A stretch of DNA of 64,000 bases from Paenibacillus lactis (GTDB lineage Bacteria; Bacillota; Bacilli; Paenibacillales; Paenibacillaceae): the NCBI RefSeq assembly GCF_017873605.1, contig NZ_JAGGKI010000009.1, positions 202,110 through 266,109 on the forward strand, read 5' to 3'. The stretch's first letter is position 1. The number at the start of each line of letters is the position of its first letter. The position numbers and the translations under genes were made by a program. The notes under the pieces are model-generated. The model ran no database searches, was not told the origin of the DNA, and was given only the letters and a program-made list of their open reading frames with translations. Positions 8,029-16,837 of this stretch are shown here, piece by piece.

Positions 8029-11000
8029 TCAGAATAATGAGAGCTGATTGCTCTCCGGCAAACCGCGGAAGCAGCCCATCTGGGTCAGAAGTTCCACCGC
8101 CGTCTTACTCGCCTTGGACTTCTGCTGGAAATCTTCTATCGATAAAAACTCGCCGAATTCGCGCGCGGCCGCAATGTTGCGGGCGGCGTTTTCGCCGATA
8201 CCGGCCAAGGCCGAGAACGGCGGGATGAGCGAATTTCCGTCAACCGTAAATTTCGTTGCATCCGAACGATAAAGATCGATGCTCTTGAAGGTAAAGCCTC
8301 TGGCCGTCATTTCCAGCGCCATTTCCAGGATCGGCAGCATGCCTTTCTCCTTCGCGCTGGCTCCGAAGCCGAGCTGCTCGATCTCCTCGATTCGGCGGTA
8401 AATCGCCTCATATCCTTGACAGCACAGCTCAATATCAATATCCTCGGCGCGGACCGAGAAGTACGTCGCATAGTATTCGATCGGATAATACAGCTTGAAA
8501 TACGCGGTACGCACTGCCGAGATAACATATGCAGCCGCGTGGGCTTTCGGGAACATGTACTGGATTTTGAGACAGGAGTCAATGTACCACTGAGGCACCT
8601 TGCATCGCTTCATCTCGTCGATCCATTCCTGGGTAAGCCCCTTACCCTTCCGCACGCTCTCCGTAATCTTGAAGGCGAGGCTTGCATCCATCCCGGCCTT
8701 GTAGATCAGGAACAGCATGATATCGTCACGACAGCCGATAACCGTCTTGATGTTGCATGTGCCGTTCTTGATAAGCTCCTGCGCATTGCCGAGCCATACG
8801 CCGGTACCGTGTGAGAGGCCGGAAATTTGCAGCAGGTCGGCAAAGCTGGACGGCTGGGATTCCACAAGCATCTGCCGTACGAACTTGGTTCCCATCTCCG
8901 GAACGCCGTAGGTCGCCACCGGAGAACGGATTTGCTCCGGGGTTACCCCGAGCGCTTCCGTGGAGTTGAACATGCTCATTACCTTCGGATCGTTCATCGG
9001 AATCGTCGTCGGATCGACGCCGGTCAGATCCTGCAGCATCCTCATCATCGTCGGATCATCGTGTCCCAGAATATCAAGCTTCAGCAGGTTCGCATCAAAG
9101 GCGTGGTAATCGAAATGCGTGGTCTTCCATTCGGCGTTGACATCGTCGGCCGGATACTGAACCGGGGTGATATCCTCCACCTCGATATAGTCCGGGACAA
9201 CGACGATACCGCCGGGATGCTGACCGGTGCTTCGTTTCACGCCGGTACAGCCGGCGGCTAGCCGGTTCAGCTCCGCACCACGCCAACGCTTGTTATGATG
9301 CTCCTCATATTTCTTCGCAAAGCCAAACGCCGTCTTCTCGGCGACGGTACCGATCGTCCCCGCCCGAAACACGCTCTTCTCGCCGAACATTTCCTTCGTA
9401 AAGTTATGGGCATGCGGCTGATATTCCCCCGAGAAGTTCAAGTCGATATCGGGAACCTTGTCCCCTTTGAAACCGAGGAACGTCTCAAACGGAATATCCT
9501 GTCCTTCGCCTTTCATCATGTTGCCGCAGTTCGGGCAAGCCTTGTCCGGCAAGTCGAAGCCGCTCGGCACGCTGCCGTCGAGGAACCACTCGCTGTGCTT
9601 GCACTCTTTGTTCAGGCAGATGTAATGCGCCGGCAGCGGGTTAACCTCGGAAATGCCGAGGAAGGTGGCAACGACCGAAGAGCCGACGGATCCCCGTGAG
9701 CCGACCAAGTATCCGTCGCGGTTCGATTTTTTAACCAGGCGCTCGGAGATCAGATAGTTCGCGGAGAAGCCGTATTTGATAATCGGCTCAAGCTCCTTCT
9801 CCAGCCGGGCTACGACAACCTCCGGCAGATCGTCCCCGTAAATCGACCGTGCTGTCTCATAGCAGGTGTTGCGGATCTCTTCGTCCGCTCCTTCCAGGAT
9901 CGGAGTGAACAGCTTATCCGGGAACAGCTCCAGCTCTTCGAACCGGTCTGCCAGCTCCGACGTATTGGTTACGACGACTTCATAAGCCTTATCCTCGCCC
10001 AAGAACTCGAATTCCTCCAGCATCTCCTCCGTTGTCCGGAAATGCGCATCAGGCTTGCGCATATCCTTCAGCGGACTGAATCCGGTAATACCATGGATCG
10101 TAATGTCCCTGAACAGCTTGTCCCGCGGTTCCAGATAGTGCACGTTACCTGTGGCGATCACCGGCTTGTTCAGCTTCTCGCCGATCCGCACCACTTTGGA
10201 TATGGCCGTCTTGATTTCTTCGGGACTGCCGACCAGGCCTTTATCCACCAAATGCATATACATCGTCAGCGGCTGGATCTCCAGCACATCATAGAAGGCC
10301 GCAATTTCTTCCGCTTCTTCCTCGGTCTTGTTGAGCACCGTCTCGAAAAACTCGCCCTTTTCGCAACCGGACAATACAAGCAAGCCTTCGCGCATCTCCT
10401 GAAGCTTGGATTTCGGTATGCAAGGCACGCGCTTAAAATACTCCGTATGCGACATCGACACCAGCTTGTACAGATTCTTCTTGCCCGTCATGTTCAAGGC
10501 ATAAATGCCGCAGTGGAACGGACGCGCATTGGACAGGTCCATGCCGACGTAGTCGTTCAGCCGGTCCAGCATCTTGATCCCCTTCATTTTGTCCGCGTCC
10601 GCAAGCAGTCCGTTCAGGATGCCCGCGAGTGCAACGGTATCATCGATCGCACGGTGATGGCTTTCGAGCGCAACCTTGTATTTATCGGCAAGCGTGTTGA
10701 GCCGGTGGTTTTTCATCCCCGGATGCAAAAGCCGCGCAAGCTCCAGGGTATCCAGATACGGGTTGTCCAGTGTGTCCATGCCGGCATTTTGCAGCGATGC
10801 CTGAATGAAGCCCACGTCGAACCTTGCATTGTGCGCGACAAGCACCGCGTCCCCAACGAATTCGACGAACTCCTTCAGAACCGGTTCAAGCTCCGGCGCG
10901 TCCCTTACCATATCATCGTTGATGTTTGTCAATTGCTGAATATGGTACGGTATCCGCTCATGCGGATTGACGAACGTCGCGTACCGGTCGACCTCCTTGC

Positions 11001-12345
11001 CCTCATGCATTTTGACGGCGGCCAACTCGATAATTTTGTTCGCGGTTATCGACAGACCCGTTGTCTCGATATCGAAGACGACGTAGGTTGCGCTGCTCAG
11101 CTCGATCGGCTTCGCCTGCTCCACGATATTCACCGCATCGTTAACGACGTTCGCCTCGAGTCCGTAAATCATCTTGATCCCGTTCTTCTTCGCATGCTTC
11201 GCCGCGTCGGGATAGCACTGTACACCGCCATGATCGCTGACGGCAATCGCCTTATGTCCCCAGCTCGCCGCCGTTTTGATATAGCGGTCGATCGGCGTAA
11301 CGGCATCCATCGTGCTCATGGTCGTGTGGAGATGGAATTCGACCCGCTTTTCAGGCGCATTATCCTTCCGCGATGGCGGAGCTTTCACCTCGGACAAATC
11401 CGTAGGAATCATGACCAGCTCCGGCACCTGCATGAACCGGTCATATTCCACCCGGCCTCTGGCCTTAACCCATTTGCCGTCGGCAAGCAGGCTCAACACT
11501 TTCAGATCATCCTTCGTCTTGGCAAACATCTTCATCTGCAAGGAATCGCTGAAATCGGTCAAATTGAAGGTGAACAGCGTGCTGCCGTTTCGCAGTTCCT
11601 TTCGGTCCAAGCCAAAGATTGTACCTTGGATCGTAATCTTCTTCTCCTCGTCCTGGATATCCTGGATAGATACCGGCTGGTCCTTTATGTCGTAGCCGAC
11701 CTGCAGCCGGTCCGGAGCCTCATCCTCGTCACCGGCATCCATCTCGGCTTCCAGGCTGCTCATGAGCTGCTCGATAACCTCCCGCTCTTCCTGCCGCTTG
11801 CGCTGCTCAAATTCCTCATAGGCAGCCTGCCCATTATCGCCGACCTGCATTTTAACGCGGAGCTGAAGATCGAAGTAATGGCTGAAGAAGCGGGTGATGG
11901 CCGTATCGATTTGCTTCTTCCGGGCAAGCTCGAGCGACATGCCGTCCGACATCGTCAGCAGCAGCTGCCCGTCCTCCACCTCGTGCCGGGCCCGGGTCAT
12001 CCAGCCGTTAACGGATGGAATCTCACGGTGTACCCACTCCAGGAACAAATTCCAGTACTCCTGCACAATGTCGGCAGCCTGCACATTGCCCTGATACCGG
12101 AATACAAATACGATGCGGGCAATATGATTCATCTTCTCCTGTATTCTCAGGCAGAAGGTCCGATACACCTCGGCGGGAACGAGCGTCTCCTTCAGGATCG
12201 TAATCTTCCACTCCTTGCTCGCCCGGCTCGTCTCCACCTGCTCGATGATACCGTCCAAGAAATAGGGTTCCACCAGATTGGCCGGAACTTCGCCCTGCTT
12301 CATCAGCAGTTCAAGCCGTTTCCTTTTATCTTCTGCTGTGCCCAT
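8029..12345 (-). CDS. polC: DNA polymerase III alpha subunit, PolC type
   Basis: Replicative polymerase of low-GC Gram-positives, with built-in proofreading. 1438 residues. N-terminal domains 1-230, OB fold about 235-310, PHP domain starting near 335 with HLHTTMSTMDA, and a DEDD exonuclease at about 420-585 inserted in the PHP (VVFDIETTGLS; late HRAIDDT). The zinc-binding region CLNKECKHSEW...CPNCG lies near 910-940. The polymerase palm has DIDLNFSGEYQ, and a C-terminal HhH region near 1380 has PFSALAGIGENAARNI. ATG follows GGGGGAGGGAACC. Between proS and rimP, as in Bacillus. Confidence 0.99.
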   Translation of the reverse strand: MGTAEDKRKRLELLMKQGEVPANLVEPYFLDGIIEQVETSRASKEWKITILKETLVPAEVYRTFCLRIQEKMNHIARIVFVFRYQGNVQAADIVQEYWNLFLEWVHREIPSVNGWMTRARHEVEDGQLLLTMSDGMSLELARKKQIDTAITRFFSHYFDLQLRVKMQVGDNGQAAYEEFEQRKRQEEREVIEQLMSSLEAEMDAGDEDEAPDRLQVGYDIKDQPVSIQDIQDEEKKITIQGTIFGLDRKELRNGSTLFTFNLTDFSDSLQMKMFAKTKDDLKVLSLLADGKWVKARGRVEYDRFMQVPELVMIPTDLSEVKAPPSRKDNAPEKRVEFHLHTTMSTMDAVTPIDRYIKTAASWGHKAIAVSDHGGVQCYPDAAKHAKKNGIKMIYGLEANVVNDAVNIVEQAKPIELSSATYVVFDIETTGLSITANKIIELAAVKMHEGKEVDRYATFVNPHERIPYHIQQLTNINDDMVRDAPELEPVLKEFVEFVGDAVLVAHNARFDVGFIQASLQNAGMDTLDNPYLDTLELARLLHPGMKNHRLNTLADKYKVALESHHRAIDDTVALAGILNGLLADADKMKGIKMLDRLNDYVGMDLSNARPFHCGIYALNMTGKKNLYKLVSMSHTEYFKRVPCIPKSKLQEMREGLLVLSGCEKGEFFETVLNKTEEEAEEIAAFYDVLEIQPLTMYMHLVDKGLVGSPEEIKTAISKVVRIGEKLNKPVIATGNVHYLEPRDKLFRDITIHGITGFSPLKDMRKPDAHFRTTEEMLEEFEFLGEDKAYEVVVTNTSELADRFEELELFPDKLFTPILEGADEEIRNTCYETARSIYGDDLPEVVVARLEKELEPIIKYGFSANYLISERLVKKSNRDGYLVGSRGSVGSSVVATFLGISEVNPLPAHYICLNKECKHSEWFLDGSVPSGFDLPDKACPNCGNMMKGEGQDIPFETFLGFKGDKVPDIDLNFSGEYQPHAHNFTKEMFGEKSVFRAGTIGTVAEKTAFGFAKKYEEHHNKRWRGAELNRLAAGCTGVKRSTGQHPGGIVVVPDYIEVEDITPVQYPADDVNAEWKTTHFDYHAFDANLLKLDILGHDDPTMMRMLQDLTGVDPTTIPMNDPKVMSMFNSTEALGVTPEQIRSPVATYGVPEMGTKFVRQMLVESQPSSFADLLQISGLSHGTGVWLGNAQELIKNGTCNIKTVIGCRDDIMLFLIYKAGMDASLAFKITESVRKGKGLTQEWIDEMKRCKVPQWYIDSCLKIQYMFPKAHAAAYVISAVRTAYFKLYYPIEYYATYFSVRAEDIDIELCCQGYEAIYRRIEEIEQLGFGASAKEKGMLPILEMALEMTARGFTFKSIDLYRSDATKFTVDGNSLIPPFSALAGIGENAARNIAAAREFGEFLSIEDFQQKSKASKTAVELLTQMGCFRGLPESNQLSLF

Positions 12346-12382
12346 GGTTCCCTCCCCCTAAGTTTTCACGCGAATTGCTTAT

Positions 12383-12465
12383 AAAAACAGTAGAAGCTTC
12401 CGCCGGCAGCATCCACACGTCCTGCCTCGAAACAGAGCGATGGGTCTACTGCCATCCGGAAGCTT
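12383..12465 (-). terminator. Long stem-loop with T-run between proS and polC
   Basis: On the minus strand AAGCTTCCG-GAT-GGCAG pairs with CTGCC-GG-CGGAAGCTT (arms 12457-12465/12394-12402 and 12449-12453/12405-12409), giving 9 + 5 bp around a small internal loop. TTTTT follows six bases later. It could be an imperfect terminator for the upstream unit or an attenuator of polC, whose ribosome site is about 30 bases downstream. No clear promoter is visible between it and polC. Confidence 0.5.
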
Positions 12466-12478
12466 GCTCCAGACGCAC

Positions 12479-12540
12479 ATATTCCGGGTACAGGAGAACG
12501 AAGAAGCAATCTGTAGCCCTCCTCCCTCTACCCGGAATAT
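12479..12540. repeat. 62-bp element bounded by perfect 12-bp inverted repeats after proS
   Basis: ATATTCCGGGTA at 12479-12490 and its exact complement TACCCGGAATAT at 12529-12540 enclose 38 bp. It starts 15 bp past the proS stop. There is no T-run on either side, so it is a poor intrinsic terminator. No target-site duplication is visible, so a miniature mobile element is not supported. It may stabilise the 3' end of the proS mRNA. Confidence 0.5.
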
Positions 12541-12555
12541 CAAATTATCGGTATA

Positions 12556-14013
12556 TTAATACGCTCTGGCAAACAGTACGGTATGCTTCGCATCATCACC
12601 GCAAACGAGACATTTCGTCTTCGTCTCGCCCGGCTCAAAAGGTATGTTCCGGCTGGTCGCCCCGGTCTCCTGCTTTACGGTATCCTCGCAAGCCTCGGAG
12701 CCGCACCAACCCGCCAGGGTAAATCCGCGCTTCTCTTCCATGCTCGCCTTCATCTCGTCCAGTGTATCCACCGAATAGAAATGATCCTCGCGGAACTGCT
12801 TCGCGCGGTTATACATTTCTTGATGCACCTGCTCCAGCATGCTCTGAACCTCTTGGACCAGATTGGCCTGCTCGACGACTTTCTTCTCGCCGGTGATTCG
12901 GGATACCAGCACGCAAACCCCGTTTTCCATATCACGAGGTCCGATCTCCAGTCGCACCGGAACGCCGCGCATTTCATACTCATTAAACTTCCAGCCCGGG
13001 CGCACATCCGGATTATCGTCCACACGAACCCGGATACCGGCCGCTTTCAATTCACGGTAGAGCTCGTCCGTACGGCCAACCACGGCATCACGAGTCTTCG
13101 GAGGACCGATCGGAATCATAATGACCTGAGTCGGCGCAACCTTCGGCGGGAGCACCAATCCTCGGTCATCCCCGTGAACCATGATCAAGGAGCCGATCAG
13201 ACGCGTGCTGACGCCCCAAGATGTGGTGTGGGCATACTCCAGCGTATTTTCGCGGTTCAAATACTGAATCTCGAAGGCCTCCGCAAAATTGGTGCCCATA
13301 TAATGGGACGTCCCTGCCTGGACAGCTCGTCCGTCCTTCATCATAGCTTCGATGGAGAACGTGTCGACGGCTCCGGCGAACTTCTCCGATGGCGTCTTCT
13401 GTCCTTTAATCACCGGAATAGCCAAATAGTTCTCAACAAAATCCTGGTAGATGTCCAGCATTTGCATCGTTTCTTCCCGAGCCTCGGCTTCGGTTTCATG
13501 AGCCGTGTGGCCCTCCTGCCACAGGAATTCGCTTGTACGGAGGAACGGCAGCGTTCGCTTCTCCCAACGTACCACGTTCGCCCACTGGTTGATCTTCACC
13601 GGGAGATCGCGATAGGATTGAATCCATTTGGAGTACATATGCCCGAACATCGTTTCGGACGTCGGTCGAATCGCCAGACGTTCCTCCAGCTTTTCTCCTG
13701 CCGCCTCGGTTACCCATGGCAGCTCCGGATTGAAGCCTTCTACATGCTCTTTCTCTTTCTGGAAGAAGCTTTCCGGAATGAACAGCGGGAAGTACGCATT
13801 GCGGTGCCCCGTTTCCTTGAAACGGCGATCCAGCTCCTCCTGGATATGCTCCCAAATTTCATAGCCGTCCGGCTTGAACACGATGCAGCCCCGGACCGGC
13901 GAATAATCCATCAGGTCCGCTTTTTTGATGACATCGATATACCAGCGGGAGAAGTCCTCTCCTTGCGGCGTGATCTCCGTCACGAATTGTTTATCCTTCG
14001 ATTCCTTCGACAT
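12556..14013 (-). CDS. proS: Prolyl-tRNA synthetase, archaeal/eukaryal (ProS type 3) form
   Basis: Charges tRNA-Pro. About 485 residues, starting MSKESKDKQFVTEITPQGED after GGGAGG (14026-14031). Class II motifs: motif 2 RTSEFLWQEGHTAH near 155-168 and motif 3 around VHGDDRGLVLPP. An anticodon-binding domain and the distinctive C-terminal domain follow (GWCGSEACEDTVK, CLVCGDD), ending in tyrosine. The editing insertion of the 560-residue bacterial type is absent. The track's longer start to 14136 lacks a ribosome site and runs through the leader structures. Sits in the position of the bacterial-type proS of B. subtilis. Confidence 0.96.
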   Translation of the reverse strand: MSKESKDKQFVTEITPQGEDFSRWYIDVIKKADLMDYSPVRGCIVFKPDGYEIWEHIQEELDRRFKETGHRNAYFPLFIPESFFQKEKEHVEGFNPELPWVTEAAGEKLEERLAIRPTSETMFGHMYSKWIQSYRDLPVKINQWANVVRWEKRTLPFLRTSEFLWQEGHTAHETEAEAREETMQMLDIYQDFVENYLAIPVIKGQKTPSEKFAGAVDTFSIEAMMKDGRAVQAGTSHYMGTNFAEAFEIQYLNRENTLEYAHTTSWGVSTRLIGSLIMVHGDDRGLVLPPKVAPTQVIMIPIGPPKTRDAVVGRTDELYRELKAAGIRVRVDDNPDVRPGWKFNEYEMRGVPVRLEIGPRDMENGVCVLVSRITGEKKVVEQANLVQEVQSMLEQVHQEMYNRAKQFREDHFYSVDTLDEMKASMEEKRGFTLAGWCGSEACEDTVKQETGATSRNIPFEPGETKTKCLVCGDDAKHTVLFARAY

Positions 14014-14067
14014 AAAAATCCTGTTCCTCCCATTATTAAAACGCTTCTTCGGGCGATTGTGCTGTAA

Positions 14068-14160
14068 GCCTGCTTCCGAATGCGGCGCTATTGGCGATAT
14101 GTGTAAGCAGGCCCTGCGAATGACGGTTCGTATCACTCGTGCATTCGGGAAGAGGCCTGC
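14068..14160 (-). promoter_or_regulatory. Structured proS leader with three mutually pairing segments
   Basis: Segment 3 (14141-14160, GCATTCGGGAAGAGGCCTGC on +), segment 2 (14105-14122) and segment 1 (14068-14083) share complementary pieces. Segment 3 can pair with segment 2 (GGCCTGC/GCAGGCC plus CATTCG/CGAATG) or with segment 1. Segments 1 and 2 can also pair with each other (GCCTGCTT/AAGCAGGC). No T-box core sequence and no T-run were found. Whether it regulates proS is not known. Confidence 0.4.
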
Positions 14161-14272
14161 CGGTAACGGAAAACCCCAGGAGGCTAAAGATCCGAGAGCT
14201 TCAGCGTAAAGCCGCTCCTATGCAAAGAGAGCTTACGGCTGATCGCTGCACGGGTACACCCCGCTGGATGTT

Positions 14273-15547
14273 TTATCCGTTGATTAAGCGAAGTATGTCA
14301 TTGTACGTCACGGCAATCATCAGCAGAAACAGCATCGCAAAGCCGATAAAATGCACCATGCCTTCCCGGTTCGGATCAATCGGCTTCCCGCGCAATGCCT
14401 CTATGCCGAGGAACACGAGCCGGCTGCCGTCAAGCGCCGGAATCGGCAGCAGATTGAAGATGCCGAGATACAAGCTCAATATGGCCGCCCAATAGGTCAG
14501 CTGTTCAATTCCTTGCTTCGCGATCTGTCCGGTCACTTCGAATGTGCGGACCGGGCCTCCAAGATCATCCATCGAGAATTGCTGGATCAATTGCCTGAAC
14601 CCTTGGAAAATAATGCTTGTCGTGTCTACCATCGCGGTACCCGCGCCCGTAATCGTCTCACCGATGCCTGCCGATCTGGTCGGAAGCTCAGGAACGATCC
14701 CGACCTTGCCGCCTTCCTGGCCTTCCATCGTGCGCGGCGTCAGTGTCAGCTCGAAGGATTCGTCGCCGCGGCGGACGGTCCAATCCATCGGCTTGTCCTT
14801 GGATGCGGCGATCAATTCGATCATCTTCTGATAATCCGAGCCGATGGCAACACCGTTAATGCTCTCGATGATGTCACCCTTCTTCAGGTTCGCCTCATCG
14901 GCCGGCATGCCTTTTGTAATCTCTCCGATCTGCACATAAGTCGGATTTTCGACCGGAATGCCCGCCATCTGAATATGCAGCGCGAACAGAACAAAAGCCA
15001 GAATAAAGTTCATCACCGGCCCGGCAAAGATGGCCAAGGCTCTCTGTCCGACCGTCTTGCTGCCGAACTGGCGGTCTCTTGGCGCGATCTGGGTCTCAAT
15101 GCCTTTGGCCACGGTCATCGCCTGCGGGTGAATCTGGTACTGCTGGTGCTCGCCGTCCACATCCAGCCGCACCGACAGCCGATCCACCATATCCATGAAT
15201 TCGACCTCTCCGCGGATCACGTTCTTCCGGTTGTCGAGCTGGTCTAAATAAATCTTCTTTACCTGATTGTCCGAATTCAATCGGACCGCAATCGTCTGAC
15301 CTGGATGAATTTCAACCAGTTCAGGGTCTTCGCCCGCCATGCGCGCATATCCGCCGAAAGGCAGCAGGCGAAGCGTAAACTGCGTTTCGTTGCGTTTATA
15401 AGAGAACAGCTTCGGTCCAAAGCCGATCGCAAATTCCCGCACCAAGATCCCCGCACGCCGGGCAAAGTAATAGTGCCCCCATTCATGCACTGTGACAATG
15501 ACAAAAAACATGAGCACCGTTAAAAAAACGATCCGCAGCATTTCCAA
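14273..15547 (-). CDS. rseP: Site-2 zinc metalloprotease RseP/RasP
   Basis: Intramembrane protease that cleaves anti-sigma factors and signal-peptide remnants in the membrane. 424 residues. The first membrane segment carries the zinc motif HEWGH at 21-25. A PDZ domain lies near 205-275 (KKGDIIESINGVAIG). The C-terminal membrane region has LLPIPALDGSRL, whose Asp is the third zinc ligand, then a last hydrophobic segment. The start is probably TTG at 15545-15547, 10 bases after GGGGG; ATG two codons on is the alternative. Confidence 0.96.
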   Translation of the reverse strand: MEMLRIVFLTVLMFFVIVTVHEWGHYYFARRAGILVREFAIGFGPKLFSYKRNETQFTLRLLPFGGYARMAGEDPELVEIHPGQTIAVRLNSDNQVKKIYLDQLDNRKNVIRGEVEFMDMVDRLSVRLDVDGEHQQYQIHPQAMTVAKGIETQIAPRDRQFGSKTVGQRALAIFAGPVMNFILAFVLFALHIQMAGIPVENPTYVQIGEITKGMPADEANLKKGDIIESINGVAIGSDYQKMIELIAASKDKPMDWTVRRGDESFELTLTPRTMEGQEGGKVGIVPELPTRSAGIGETITGAGTAMVDTTSIIFQGFRQLIQQFSMDDLGGPVRTFEVTGQIAKQGIEQLTYWAAILSLYLGIFNLLPIPALDGSRLVFLGIEALRGKPIDPNREGMVHFIGFAMLFLLMIAVTYNDILRLING

Positions 15548-15677
15548 ATCCGTACATCCCCCTTTTCCTCTGAGAACGCAGTATGTCCCTATAGATTATC
15601 ATTATTCTCCTGTCGTCCACAAGAGAATCACAAGCTGTCAGCTTTTTTCAAGGGAGATTATGATGTGACATCTGATC

Positions 15678-16817
15678 CTATAGTCTGGAAGCAAGCTCGC
15701 GCGCGGATTGATCGCTCGCTTCGATCGTTTCGAGCGTCGGCTCCGAATGGATCTCGTGCTGCTCAAGCACTTGCTCGATGATCTCTTCGATCCGAAGGAA
15801 GGAGATTTCCTTGCGCAGGAACCGGGCAACCGCCACCTCGTTGGCAGCATTGAATACGGTTGGCGCCGTCCCTCCCATTTTACCACATTCATAGGCAAGC
15901 CTTAAACACGGAAAGCGTTCAAAATCCATTTCTCGAAAATTCAGCCTGCCCGCTTCCGCCAACGAAAGCCTTGGTGCCGGAGAATTCCAGCGTTCCGGAT
16001 ACGTCAGGGCATACTGGATTGGCACTCTCATGTCCGGGTTGCCTAACTGCGCGATAATGCTGGAATCCCGAAACTCGACGAAGGAATGAATAATGCTCTC
16101 CGGATGAAGCAATACGGAAATCTGCTCGTAGGGAAGTCCATACAGCCAATGGGCTTCGATCACCTCAAGCCCCTTGTTGACCATCGTTGCCGAATCAATC
16201 GTGATCTTGGCCCCCATGGACCAATTCGGATGCTTCAATGCGTCCTCAACCGTTACGTTCACCAGCTGCTCCCGCGTGTAGTCGCGAAAGGATCCGCCGG
16301 ACGCCGTTAACGTGATCCGCTCGATATCCTCGTACCGTTCCCCGTTCAAGCACTGGAATATGGCCGAATGCTCGCTGTCGATGGGAAGAAGCTTGACCCC
16401 TTTCGCCGCTGCCGCCGCAGTCACCAGATGCCCTGCCGTTACCAGTGTCTCCTTATTCGCAAGTCCGATGTTCTTCCCCGCTTCGATGGCCGCCAGGGTG
16501 GATGGGAGTCCCATGCTTCCCACGACCGCCGTGACCACCAGCTCGGCATCCGTTCCGGCGGCGATCTCGATCAAGCCTTCCCGCCCATAGAACACTTCCG
16601 TTCCGGCAGGCAGGGAATGCTTCACCAGGTCCGCGAGCTCCTTGGTTGCGACCGAAACTTTACGCGGCCCAAATTCCTTCGCCTGCTGAAGCAGCAGCTC
16701 CACGTTGCTCCCAGCAGCCAAACCTTCGATCTGAAACTGGTCCCGATGCATCCTGGCGACATCCAAAGTCTGTGTACCGATCGAGCCGGTAGACCCGAGA
16801 ACGCTGATTTTCTTCAT
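15678..16817 (-). CDS. dxr: 1-deoxy-D-xylulose-5-phosphate reductoisomerase
   Basis: Second step of the MEP isoprenoid pathway: DXP plus NADPH to MEP. About 379 residues. NADPH motif GSTGSIGTQTLDV near 6-18; metal and substrate residues in PIDSEHSAIFQ; the SGGSFRDY flexible loop; HPNWSMGAKITIDSATMVNK; and NAANEVAVARFL toward the C-terminus. The ATG at 16815-16817 was chosen because GGAAAGGA lies 10 bases upstream. An ATG seven codons earlier overlaps the cdsA stop. It follows uppS and cdsA, which use isoprenoid and phosphatidate precursors for the envelope. Confidence 0.97.
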   Translation of the reverse strand: MKKISVLGSTGSIGTQTLDVARMHRDQFQIEGLAAGSNVELLLQQAKEFGPRKVSVATKELADLVKHSLPAGTEVFYGREGLIEIAAGTDAELVVTAVVGSMGLPSTLAAIEAGKNIGLANKETLVTAGHLVTAAAAAKGVKLLPIDSEHSAIFQCLNGERYEDIERITLTASGGSFRDYTREQLVNVTVEDALKHPNWSMGAKITIDSATMVNKGLEVIEAHWLYGLPYEQISVLLHPESIIHSFVEFRDSSIIAQLGNPDMRVPIQYALTYPERWNSPAPRLSLAEAGRLNFREMDFERFPCLRLAYECGKMGGTAPTVFNAANEVAVARFLRKEISFLRIEEIIEQVLEQHEIHSEPTLETIEASDQSARELASRL

Positions 16818-16837
16818 AAATACATCTTTCCTTTCCA

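Noticed and set aside
10042..12384. 780-codon plus-strand ORF opposite polC
   Set aside because: Antisense shadow of polC; composition is His/Leu/Arg-rich, as expected from the complement of the real gene.
12479..12540. Miniature inverted-repeat transposable element
   Set aside because: Perfect 12-bp ends are present, but no target-site duplication and no second copy in this window.
12583..14067. 494-codon plus-strand ORF opposite proS
   Set aside because: Antisense shadow of proS, no ribosome site.
14014..14272. T-box riboswitch before proS
   Set aside because: The AGGGTGGNACCGCG core and a following terminator were not found in either orientation.
15635..15660. Plus-strand terminator AAGCTGTCAGCTTTTTT between dxr and rseP
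   Set aside because: No plus-strand gene lies upstream, and the stem is only 5 bp.
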